This document shows, in pieces, positions 1 to 5,756 of a stretch of 7,219 nucleotides of DNA. This DNA is from Lachnospiraceae bacterium (lineage in GTDB: Bacteria > Bacillota > Clostridia > Lachnospirales > Lachnospiraceae): NCBI GenBank assembly GCA_021205045.1, contig JAJPYH010000210.1:1-7219 (forward strand), written 5' to 3'. Positions within the stretch are counted from its first letter, which is position 1; every line of letters begins with the position of its first letter. The translations under genes were made by a program, and so were the position numbers. The notes under the pieces are model-generated. The model was not told the origin of the DNA. It searched no databases and saw nothing but the letters and a program-made list of their open reading frames with translations.

Positions 1-899
1 GAGACATTCTGGAAAATCATGGCAAACATCATCACACTGTTTAAAATGTATGTCCGGTAGGCAATGGCAGCCATCACGTGGCCCGGCGTCACACCTGCAG
101 TCGGCACCCGGATCCCGCCCACATAAATGACGGCGACCACCGCTATATTCAACACGATATTCATGATGGGGGTCATATAGGAGAGCAGGAGAAGAATACG
201 CAGCTGAGTATCTACCAGCTCCTCATTGGCTTTCCTAAACCGGCCTGTTTCATAATCTTCCCGGACATAGGCCTTGACTACCCGGGCACCGGCCACATTT
301 TCCTGCATGACACTGTTGACATGGTCCAGCTTTTCCTGAAGGATACTGAAAAACGGAGTAACCCTGGACAGGAAAAATATGATACAGATCAGCAAAAACG
401 GAAACGCACACAGAGCGATGATGCCAAAGCTGATATCCATGGAAATCATACAGGCAATGCCGCCGACCATGAACACAAACTGGCGGATAAAGCCGCGGAT
501 GCACTGCTGGATCATATTCTGAATCTGCGTGATATCGTTGGTGGTTCTTGTTACCAGCGAACCGGTGGAAAACTGGTCTGTCTGCTCGAAGGATAAGGAC
601 ATGATTCGCTTAAAGGTGTCCTTGCGCAGGTCATTACCGAAATTCTGGGCGCACAGGTTGGAAAAAACACCGCACAGCACACCGCAGGAGCCGCCGATGA
701 CTACGCACAGTATCATCTTAAGCCCTGTGGAGAGTACGATATTCAGATCGCCCACGCCCCCGTTTGACAGCCCCAGCACACCTTCATCCACGATGGTGCT
801 CATAAAGCTGGGCTGGATCAGATCCATGGCGACCTCACCGACCATGAAAAGAGGAGCCAGAATCGCAAAAAAAAGATATTTTTTCAGGTATTTCCACAT
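1..899 (-). CDS. ABC exporter, membrane domain half (3' end outside window)
   Basis: The reading frame starts at ATG 899-897 and is open to the window edge: 299 codons, with the C-terminal ATPase half not visible. An AGGAGG at 907-912 sits 7 nt upstream and fixes the start. The protein begins MWKYLKKYLFFAILAPLF and carries hydrophobic segments at about residues 10-28, 57-80, 138-156, 158-178, 238-262 and from 273 on, the layout of a type I (type IV fold) exporter membrane domain. RTTNDITQIQNMI (118-130) and QENVAGARVVKAYVRE (199-214) are the cytoplasmic-loop signatures of this family, which includes heterodimeric multidrug exporters of Firmicutes. By family knowledge it should form an ATP-driven exporter, often with a second ABC gene downstream; that partner is not seen here. 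The substrate cannot be told. It follows the marR-type gene and overlaps its frame by 65 nt, so it is probably co-transcribed and possibly translationally coupled. Confidence 0.93.
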   Translation of the reverse strand, partial: MWKYLKKYLFFAILAPLFMVGEVAMDLIQPSFMSTIVDEGVLGLSNGGVGDLNIVLSTGLKMILCVVIGGSCGVLCGVFSNLCAQNFGNDLRKDTFKRIMSLSFEQTDQFSTGSLVTRTTNDITQIQNMIQQCIRGFIRQFVFMVGGIACMISMDISFGIIALCAFPFLLICIIFFLSRVTPFFSILQEKLDHVNSVMQENVAGARVVKAYVREDYETGRFRKANEELVDTQLRILLLLSYMTPIMNIVLNIAVVAVIYVGGIRVPTAGVTPGHVMAAIAYRTYILNSVMMFAMIFQNV

Positions 900-1398
900 G
901 ATGAATCCTCCTCTTTTTTTCTGGAGTCTGGGGTTTCCCGAAATCGAAGTCCTTTGACCATCCGTCCAGAAGCTTTTCCATAATTCTCTGAAGTTCCGCC
1001 TGCTCCTGCGCGGTAAGACGCTGAAATAAGAGGGCCTCCTGGCTGTGTATTTCTTCTCTCTTGCGTTCCAGTCTTTCCCGACCTGCATCTGTTAAGAAGA
1101 GACAGATTTTCCTGTGATCAGATGCCAGCCTGGCTCTTCGGATCAGGCCGTTGGTTTCCATTTTTCCTAAAATTTCGCTGATGGAGCCGGATTGAATTCC
1201 AAGGTGTTTTTGAAGCTCCTGCTGTGACATTCCATCGTCGGGACCATGCTCTTTTTCCCAACGGTCTAAAAGAATCAGAATTCTGCGTTGTCCGCCGCGT
1301 CCGTTTCGCCTGTGATATAAGAAGTGACCGCTTCTCTCCAGGAGAACCAATAGCTCGTGATTGGGAGAGGCACTCCCCGGTTGTCTTTCTTCTTCCAT
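835..1398 (-). CDS. MarR-family transcriptional regulator
   Basis: This is a 187-residue winged helix-turn-helix regulator. The chosen start is ATG 1398-1396, preceded by AGGAGG at 1404-1409 with a 5-nt spacer. An in-frame ATG at 1440 is rejected because it overlaps the promoter's -10 box. The wHTH spans about residues 37-110, with the likely recognition helix at 69-84 (QSGSISEILGKMETNG) and the wing at about 86-101 (RRARLASDHRKICLFL); dimerisation helices would be the N-terminal and C-terminal helices (about 105-148). The context, directly upstream of an ABC exporter gene, suggests a ligand-responsive repressor of an efflux operon, though the ligand is unknown. The tail is odd. After residue 162 the zero frame runs on for 25 residues inside the exporter gene. 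A slippery A AAA AAG at 913-919 would allow a -1 product of 171 residues ending EEDSSCGNT at 884. Either form keeps the whole DNA-binding fold. Confidence 0.9.
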   Translation of the reverse strand: MEEERQPGSASPNHELLVLLERSGHFLYHRRNGRGGQRRILILLDRWEKEHGPDDGMSQQELQKHLGIQSGSISEILGKMETNGLIRRARLASDHRKICLFLTDAGRERLERKREEIHSQEALLFQRLTAQEQAELQRIMEKLLDGWSKDFDFGKPQTPEKKRRIHHVEIPEKISFFCDSGSSFHGR

Positions 1399-1431
1399 TG
1401 CAACCTCCTGTTTTATGTTACGTTCGCAGTC

Positions 1432-1460
1432 ATTGTACATTCAGGAAAAGAATTTGTCAA
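1432..1460 (-). promoter_or_regulatory. Sigma-A promoter of the marR-ABC operon
   Basis: On the minus strand, TTGACA (1460-1455) is followed by exactly 17 nt and TACAAT (1437-1432). The first box is a perfect consensus match and the second has one mismatch. Transcription should start near 1425, leaving a leader of roughly 27 nt before the ATG at 1398 that contains its AGGAGG. The promoter is strong by sequence, so control probably comes from repression, for example autoregulation by the MarR-type product. Confidence 0.85.
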
Positions 1461-1516
1461 GGTACCGAGAGAATTTGACGCCCTGAAAATAAGACTATTC
1501 ATCTTAAGGCGACGGT

Positions 1517-1540
1517 GAACGTCAAATATCTTTGACGTTC
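1517..1540. promoter_or_regulatory. Perfect inverted repeat, candidate operator
   Basis: The arms GAACGTCAAA (1517-1526) and TTTGACGTTC (1531-1540) are perfect reverse complements separated by TATC. The right arm contains the -35 box of the queT promoter (1532-1537), so a bound protein would block RNA polymerase there. The repeat lies 57 nt from the -35 box of the divergent marR promoter. Looser copies of the half site occur nearby: GTCAA at 1456-1460 and TTTGACG at 1474-1480. The regulator is unknown; the adjacent MarR protein is one candidate. The structure is upstream of the predicted queT transcript start, so it acts as DNA rather than as RNA for that gene. Confidence 0.6.
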
Positions 1541-1560
1541 CCTGTAAATTATGATATAGT
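1532..1560 (+). promoter_or_regulatory. Sigma-A promoter of queT
   Basis: TTGACG (1532-1537), a 17-nt spacer and TATAGT (1555-1560) form a good promoter. TG at 1552-1553, one base before the -10 box, adds an extended -10 element. The start would be near 1567, giving a leader of about 64 nt that holds the riboswitch-like hairpin. The -35 box lies within the right arm of the perfect inverted repeat. Confidence 0.8.
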
Positions 1561-1576
1561 AACCTTCGCCCTGTGC

Positions 1577-1622
1577 CGGTCAGTTCGAGACCTTCCTGAC
1601 CGCAAAAACAAAACTAAAGGAG
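1577..1622 (+). ncRNA. PreQ1 riboswitch (class I-like), translational
   Basis: A perfect 7-bp stem, CGGTCAG (1577-1583) with CTGACCG (1596-1602), encloses a 12-nt loop, TTCGAGACCTTC. It is followed by the A-rich tail CAAAAACAAAACTAAAGGAG (1603-1622) that runs into the Shine-Dalgarno of queT. From family knowledge, class I preQ1 aptamers are a small hairpin with a 12-nt-type loop, an A-rich tail and a pseudoknot from loop to the tail's ACUAA/AGG segment. The loop's AG and CCTT can pair with CT and AAGG of the tail, but I cannot confirm which pairing is used. No U-run follows, so the control would act on ribosome access. The identity rests on this architecture plus the downstream QueT gene; a third loop-tail base pair seen in the Bacillus aptamer is not conserved here. 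Confidence 0.72.
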
Positions 1623-1630
1623 AAAATTCA

Positions 1631-2128
1631 ATGAAAAATCAAAAGACCTTAAATCTGGTCCAGGCGGCGATGATTGCTGCTATCTATGTAGTGCTTGTAC
1701 TCATTTTTAATTACTGGAGCTTTGGCGTGATCCAGTTTCGTATTGCGGAGGCACTGACAATTCTGCCGTATTTTACACCGGCGGCCATTCCCGGACTGTT
1801 TGTGGGGTGCTTTCTGGCCAATCTTCTTGGAGGCTCTGTCATCGGGGATGTGGTGTTTGGCTCCCTGGCGACATTAATTGGCGCGGTCGGTACATATTTT
1901 GCGGGTAAGGCAAAGATCAAGTGGCTTGCGCCCATACCGCCCATTGCCGCAAATACTCTGATTGTTCCCTTTGTATTAAAATATTGCTACGGCGCACAGG
2001 AGGCTGTTCCGTATATGATGCTGACTGTAGGTATCGGAGAAGTGATCGTCTGCGGAGTCTTCGGTGGACTGCTGCTTGCTGTAGTGGAAAAAAACAGGAA
2101 TTATATATTCAGGCAGGGGACGAACTGA
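1631..2128 (+). CDS. queT: QueT-family queuosine precursor transporter (ECF S component)
   Basis: This 165-residue membrane protein is the expected size for the QueT (COG4708) family, the substrate-binding S component of an ECF-type transporter for queuosine precursors such as preQ1. The start ATG 1631 has AAAGGAG at 1616-1622 with an 8-nt spacer; the frame is open further upstream, but that part is leader RNA. The family hallmark FRIAEALTILPYFTPAAIPG (36-55) is clear and continues into LFVGCFLANLLGG. Hydrophobic segments lie at about 8-27, 40-66, 70-90, 99-117 and 127-151, ending in a short charged tail. The ECF energising subunits are not in this window, as is common for group II ECF systems with shared modules. 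The preQ1-riboswitch-like leader independently supports the substrate. Expression should fall when preQ1 is plentiful. Confidence 0.92.
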   Translation: MKNQKTLNLVQAAMIAAIYVVLVLIFNYWSFGVIQFRIAEALTILPYFTPAAIPGLFVGCFLANLLGGSVIGDVVFGSLATLIGAVGTYFAGKAKIKWLAPIPPIAANTLIVPFVLKYCYGAQEAVPYMMLTVGIGEVIVCGVFGGLLLAVVEKNRNYIFRQGTN

Positions 2129-2132
2129 CAGC

Positions 2133-2161
2133 TTGCAAAATGGCGCCTTCTGATATACAAT
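2133..2161 (+). promoter_or_regulatory. Candidate promoter of esterase-exonuclease pair
   Basis: TTGCAA (2133-2138), a 17-nt spacer and TACAAT (2156-2161) lie just after the queT stop. The -10 box has one mismatch to consensus and the -35 box two. Initiation would be near 2168, giving a structured leader of about 143 nt before the ATG at 2311. Read-through from queT is also possible because no terminator was found between the genes. Confidence 0.55.
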
Positions 2162-2184
2162 GGTGTCTGGCGGCCTGTTCTGAG

Positions 2185-2225
2185 AACTGACAGACACTGA
2201 ACCGTGAACCGGAGTGTCGGCAGTT
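2185..2225 (+). other. Leader hairpin 1 upstream of esterase gene
   Basis: AACTG (2185-2189) pairs with CAGTT (2221-2225), and GACACT (2193-2198) pairs with AGTGTC (2213-2218). A small internal loop separates the two helices. The top can form a third short helix, CCG with CGG, within 2199-2212. No T-run follows, so it is not a standard terminator. It lies in the predicted 5' leader of the esterase transcript and its function is unknown. Confidence 0.5.
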
Positions 2226-2229
2226 TGGA

Positions 2230-2262
2230 TTGCGGAGGTATATACAGGGCGTTCCTCCGCAA
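2230..2262 (+). promoter_or_regulatory. Leader hairpin 2 with anti-Shine-Dalgarno arm
   Basis: TTGCGGAGG (2230-2238) and CCTCCGCAA (2254-2262) form a perfect 9-bp stem with a 15-nt loop. The 3' arm contains TCCTCC (2253-2258), which is also complementary over 6 nt to GGAGGA (2301-2306), the Shine-Dalgarno of the esterase gene. The two pairings are mutually exclusive. With the hairpin formed, the ribosome site is free; if the hairpin is opened, the arm could mask it. The lack of a T-run rules against a terminator. That this is a regulatory switch is inference. Confidence 0.5.
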
Positions 2263-2310
2263 ATGGAAACAACAGACATTTTAAAGATACGAATTATGAA
2301 GGAGGACATC

Positions 2311-3129
2311 ATGCAGCATCTGACCTTTGACCTGACGACAGAAGGCTCCCAGCCTGGGGCAAGGCTGGAAACCTATATTCAAAATTATTCGGAGGTGTTC
2401 AAATTCACTGAGCGCCCCCTTGTCATCGTGCTGCCGGGCGGCGGCTACACTCATCTGTCACCCAGAGAGGGAGAGCCGATGGCGCTTCAGTATTGCGCCA
2501 TGGGATATCACGCAGCGGTGTTGTACTACTCTCTGGCGCCTGAGGCCACTTACCCTACGCAGATTCTGGAACTGGCGAAGGCAGTGGCGCTGGTGCGAAG
2601 CCACGCGAAGGAATGGCATGTTGATCCGGAGAAGATTATCATTCAGGGCTGCAGTGCCGGCGCGCATCTTGCGGCGTTGTATGGCTGTATCTGGAATCGG
2701 GATTTTATTGCGGAGAAGATCGGACTGGGACAGCAGGAGAAGGAATTGCTTCGTCCCAACGGTCAGGTTCTGTGTTATCCGGTGATCACCAGCGGGGTGT
2801 TCGCTCACAGGGGTTCTTTCGACAGCCTGTGCGCGCAGGATGAGGCTCTGGAAGGAGAGCTGAGCATTGAGAATCTGGTCAATGAGAATACGCCGAAAAC
2901 CTTCCTGTGGCACACCCAGACAGATAACGCCGTTCCTGTAGAGAACTCTCTTCTGATGGCAGCGGCGCTGGAGAAGGCGAAGATTTCTTTTGAACTGCAT
3001 ATTTACCCGGTGGGAAAGCATGGCATCGGGCTGGCAAACTGGTATACGCAGACGCCTGCGGGGGATGAGAATGTGGAGCAGTGCCAGTCATGGATCCAAT
3101 TAGTGAAAACCTGGATGGAACATTTTTAG
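2311..3129 (+). CDS. Alpha/beta-hydrolase, acetyl-esterase type
   Basis: This is a 272-residue cytoplasmic serine hydrolase with no signal peptide. The start ATG 2311 has GGAGG at 2301-2305 with a 5-nt spacer; the upstream in-frame region holds the leader hairpins and is left out. The oxyanion-hole region LPGGGYTHLSPREGEPMA begins at residue 41, with GGGY at 43-46. The nucleophile elbow is GCSAG (113-117, Ser115), the acid is probably Asp205 in QTDNAVP, and the base His237 in GKHG. This pattern fits the acetyl-esterase/xylan-esterase-like hydrolases (Aes/BD-FAE type) common in gut Firmicutes, which remove acetyl groups from sugars or oligosaccharides. The actual substrate is not readable, since no carbohydrate-use genes are nearby. 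The next gene starts 3 nt after its stop, so the two form a transcription unit, probably from the promoter at 2133-2161. Confidence 0.88.
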   Translation: MQHLTFDLTTEGSQPGARLETYIQNYSEVFKFTERPLVIVLPGGGYTHLSPREGEPMALQYCAMGYHAAVLYYSLAPEATYPTQILELAKAVALVRSHAKEWHVDPEKIIIQGCSAGAHLAALYGCIWNRDFIAEKIGLGQQEKELLRPNGQVLCYPVITSGVFAHRGSFDSLCAQDEALEGELSIENLVNENTPKTFLWHTQTDNAVPVENSLLMAAALEKAKISFELHIYPVGKHGIGLANWYTQTPAGDENVEQCQSWIQLVKTWMEHF

Positions 3130-3132
3130 ACT

Positions 3133-4086
3133 ATGAATTATATTGTATTTGATCTGGAGTGGAATCAGAGTTCCACTAAATTCAGGGAAAATAAACGCTT
3201 GCCCTTTGAGATTATAGAAATCGGAGCAGTGAAGCTGGACGAGCAGGGACAATATGTGGACGGCTTCCAGAGCCTGGTCCGGCCTGTGGTGTACAGGCAT
3301 ATGCATAATATTACGGAGAAACTGGTGCATATCCATGAGGAGGAATTGCAGAAGGCGCGTTATTTTACAGAGGTTATGCGGGATTTCCTGAAATTCTGCG
3401 GCGAGGAATACATTTTTTGCACCTGGGGGAATCAGGATGTGGCGGAGCTGCAGCAGAATATGGACTATTATGCCATGACGCCATTATCTGAAGGGCCGCT
3501 TCAGTTTTATGATGTGCAGAAGCTGTTCAGCCTGAGATTTGATGACGGCAAAAGCCGGAAATCATTGAAAAACTGTGTGGAATTTCTGGAATTGGAGGAT
3601 CCGGAGGTCCCTTTTCACAGAGCCTTCGCGGACGCATATTACACAGCGCTGATTTTTCAGAAAGTAAGCTCTGAGCAGACACTTCAGAGAATTTCGTTTG
3701 ATACCTATCGTCTGCCCGCATCCAGAACAGAAGAAATCTTCTGGAAATTTGATACCTACACAAAATATATTTCAACTGCATTCCCTGATAAGCATGCTCT
3801 GTTGGCTGCAAAGAGGGTAACAACCATCCGCTGCCTTTATTGCGGTCAGCCGCTCCGCAGGCAAATGCAGTGGTTCTCGCCGAACGGCAAGAATTATTAC
3901 AATGCGGGAAACTGTAGTGAGCATGGTATAATGCGCTGCAAGATCCAGGTCTGCAAGGCGGGAGAGGACCGGGTGTTTGCGGTGAAGACCATCCGGCCAA
4001 TGAGGGAGACGGAGCTTGCGGAGTTTGAGAATATGCGCACCCACGCTGCACAGCACAGAGTCAGGGGAGCCAAAAAGCAGGCATGA
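3133..4086 (+). CDS. DEDDh 3'-5' exonuclease with C-terminal Cys/His module
   Basis: This 317-residue protein has an N-terminal DnaQ-like/ERI-1-like exonuclease domain at residues 1 to about 178. The metal-binding residues are all visible: Asp7 and Glu9 in FDLEWNQ, Asp102 in WGNQDV, and His162 with Asp167 in HRAFADA, the H-x4-D form that marks the DEDDh class. It should trim DNA or RNA from the 3' end using two metal ions; the related KapD/ERI-1-type proteins act on RNA or are poorly characterised. Residues 230-285 hold C-x2-C (234, 237), Cys261-x2-His264, Cys269 and Cys274, which resembles a zinc ribbon and may bind nucleic acid. No clear Shine-Dalgarno precedes ATG 3133. The 3-nt gap after the esterase stop suggests translational coupling. 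All catalytic residues are present, so the enzyme is probably active. Confidence 0.88.
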   Translation: MNYIVFDLEWNQSSTKFRENKRLPFEIIEIGAVKLDEQGQYVDGFQSLVRPVVYRHMHNITEKLVHIHEEELQKARYFTEVMRDFLKFCGEEYIFCTWGNQDVAELQQNMDYYAMTPLSEGPLQFYDVQKLFSLRFDDGKSRKSLKNCVEFLELEDPEVPFHRAFADAYYTALIFQKVSSEQTLQRISFDTYRLPASRTEEIFWKFDTYTKYISTAFPDKHALLAAKRVTTIRCLYCGQPLRRQMQWFSPNGKNYYNAGNCSEHGIMRCKIQVCKAGEDRVFAVKTIRPMRETELAEFENMRTHAAQHRVRGAKKQA

Positions 4087-4091
4087 GAAGA

Positions 4092-4121
4092 GGGGCTGTT
4101 ATCCGCAGCCCCCTTTTATTT
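4092..4121 (+). terminator. Rho-independent terminator after the exonuclease gene
   Basis: GGGGCTG (4092-4098) pairs perfectly with CAGCCCC (4106-4112) around a 7-nt loop, followed by CTTTTATTT. It begins 5 nt after the exonuclease stop. The same stem lies 8 nt past the stop of the convergent carboxypeptidase gene. On that strand it is followed only by the weaker tract TCTTCT, so it may serve both genes, more efficiently for the rightward one. Confidence 0.85.
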
Positions 4122-4128
4122 GGAAACA

Positions 4129-5724
4129 TCATTTCTTTTCAGTATTATCATGAATATCAAACATCTGTACATTTCTCCTGCGGGGCCGGGAATCCATATA
4201 CCGGGAGACCGGATAGTCCGGTTTTTGCCTGCGAGGGGAAGGATTGTGTCTGCGCCTGGATTGTTTTTGGGCAGCTGACGGTTTTGCCTTTTTCATAGCG
4301 GGCTGAGTTTCTTTATAGTCACGACGTTTTTTGTAGCGGGTTCGCAGAGAAAGCGTGTGGAGTCTTCCCTGAATGCCATGCTGCAGGGGCTGCCTGAAAA
4401 AGTAAAGCAGCAGGGCGGCGACAATCAGAACAGCGATTGCAATAATGACATTGCGGATGTTGATGAACAATACCCGGGTTTCACCTGTCTGATCTTCATC
4501 GGCCGTCTCTTCAGCAGCAGTCTGCTCGACCTCCAGCTCTCCGGGAGTTTCGGCGGAGGCTGTCGCGGTCTCACTGACCTCCATGTAGATTTGTGCGGAA
4601 CCGATTTCATGGTCACCGTAGAGGTAGTGAGCGGTTGCCAGACAGTTTTCTTCTTCTGTTGCCAGTGTAATATAGGAAGCAGCGTCAGAGAAGTCCGCTC
4701 CGTTTGGAAGGACCACAAACGCTTCCGTATCCATGGACAAAAGCGGGGTGGAATTCCCCAGAATATCGGTCACTTCCACGTCATAGGAGGAGAGGTCGGA
4801 TACATAAGCGGTATCGTTTTCGAAAATGTTGACCGTGGTAAAATTATTAAAACCAAATTCAAACAGCTCGATAGTATCTACATACTGCTGGGGAGAGGTG
4901 GCGTTCATGACTACGTAGATCAGCTTCATGCCGTCTTTCTGAGCGCAGCTGACCAGAGTTTGTCCGGCCATATCTGTATAGCCGGTCTTGGAGCCAACCA
5001 GATATTCATATTCGTAGGTGCGGCCTTCGAGAAGCTGATTCTTATTGCTTTCCCAGGTTTCCACATCCCGGCCCTCGGAGGGGTACAGATGCAGTGTCCT
5101 TTCACTGGAATAGGTGCATAAAAGGTCTACAGAGAAAAATGCTCTGGCAATCTGCGCCATATCGTAGGCGGAGGTATAATGGTTCTCATCATGGTATCCG
5201 TGGGGATTGACAAAATGAGAATCTACACAGCCCAATTCTTCGGCACGCTCGTTCATCAAATCTGCGAAAGCTTCGATGGAACCGGCGATATACTCCGCTA
5301 CTCCGGCAGCCACATCGTTGGCGGAAGCAATTAAAATGGCAGCGATGCAGTCCTCCAGGGGCAGATACTCGTCTACATCTACCCATATCCGGCTGGAATC
5401 ATAGGGAATGGTGTTCAGCGCCTCCTGTGTGAATACCACATTGTCCTCCAGATTTCCCTCCTCCACCGCGATCAGGCAGGTCAGAATCTTGGTGATACTG
5501 GCAGGATACATCTGCTGGTGCATATTTTTCTCATAAAGGACGGTGCCTGTGTCCGCTTCAATCAGAATGGCGGTTTCGCTGGAAATTTCCGGCCCGGTGG
5601 GCCATTCAACACTGACGCTGGTGTCAGAACCGGAAAGCTCTGTTGCCTGGACGTCTGTGCCGGCACAACATAGGAAGAGAGCGGAGGCAAGAACCGCCGC
5701 AAGAATTTTATGGGGCAAGCGCAT
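4129..5724 (-). CDS. D-alanyl-D-alanine carboxypeptidase (PBP5/DacF family)
   Basis: This 531-residue low-molecular-weight penicillin-binding protein removes the terminal D-Ala from peptidoglycan pentapeptides outside the membrane. The start ATG 5724-5722 has AAGGAG at 5735-5740. An in-frame ATG at 5754 lacks a ribosome site and abuts the promoter, so it is rejected. Residues 1 to about 27 are a signal peptide (MRLPHKILAAVLASALFLCC) with likely cleavage after VQA. The catalytic motifs are S76-I-T-K79, S134-A-N136 and K246-T-G248. A PBP5-like beta domain follows at about 297-383, then an acidic Ala/Glu/Thr linker (384-416), a membrane helix at about 419-443, and an 88-residue cytoplasmic tail with about 26 Lys/Arg. 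Family members usually end in an amphipathic helix, so this anchor-plus-basic-tail form is longer than the norm. It stands alone as a unit, converging on the exonuclease terminator. Confidence 0.94.
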   Translation of the reverse strand: MRLPHKILAAVLASALFLCCAGTDVQATELSGSDTSVSVEWPTGPEISSETAILIEADTGTVLYEKNMHQQMYPASITKILTCLIAVEEGNLEDNVVFTQEALNTIPYDSSRIWVDVDEYLPLEDCIAAILIASANDVAAGVAEYIAGSIEAFADLMNERAEELGCVDSHFVNPHGYHDENHYTSAYDMAQIARAFFSVDLLCTYSSERTLHLYPSEGRDVETWESNKNQLLEGRTYEYEYLVGSKTGYTDMAGQTLVSCAQKDGMKLIYVVMNATSPQQYVDTIELFEFGFNNFTTVNIFENDTAYVSDLSSYDVEVTDILGNSTPLLSMDTEAFVVLPNGADFSDAASYITLATEEENCLATAHYLYGDHEIGSAQIYMEVSETATASAETPGELEVEQTAAEETADEDQTGETRVLFINIRNVIIAIAVLIVAALLLYFFRQPLQHGIQGRLHTLSLRTRYKKRRDYKETQPAMKKAKPSAAQKQSRRRHNPSPRRQKPDYPVSRYMDSRPRRRNVQMFDIHDNTEKK

Positions 5725-5756
5725 AAGAAAAAAACTCCTTTGACAAACTGTCATTT

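Noticed and set aside
78..957. Plus-strand open frames at 78-596 and 529-957
   Set aside because: They lie antisense to the ABC exporter gene, whose frame has clear family motifs and a strong ribosome site. Their own translations show no recognisable motifs.
1399..1440. Upstream ATG at 1440 as the marR start
   Set aside because: It overlaps the -10 box TACAAT and would not be transcribed. ATG 1398 has a good AGGAGG.
2230..2262. Hairpin as a terminator for queT
   Set aside because: The stem is strong but no T-run follows on either strand, and it sits about 100 nt after the stop.
2458..3021. Minus-strand open frame of 187 codons
   Set aside because: It is a shadow of the esterase gene, which carries the GCSAG elbow and catalytic Asp and His in the sense frame.
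3527..4051. Minus-strand open frame of 174 codons
   Set aside because: It is antisense to the exonuclease, whose DEDDh residues are intact. The reverse product is low-complexity Ser/Pro/Arg/Cys.
4357..5121. Plus-strand open frame of 254 codons
   Set aside because: It is antisense to the carboxypeptidase gene, which has all three catalytic motifs in its frame. The antisense product is rich in Cys and Gly with no domain pattern.
5666..5674. Lipobox in the carboxypeptidase signal peptide
   Set aside because: The segment is LFLCC, with Leu rather than Gly/Ala/Ser before Cys, so lipoprotein processing is unlikely. A normal signal peptidase site after VQA fits better.
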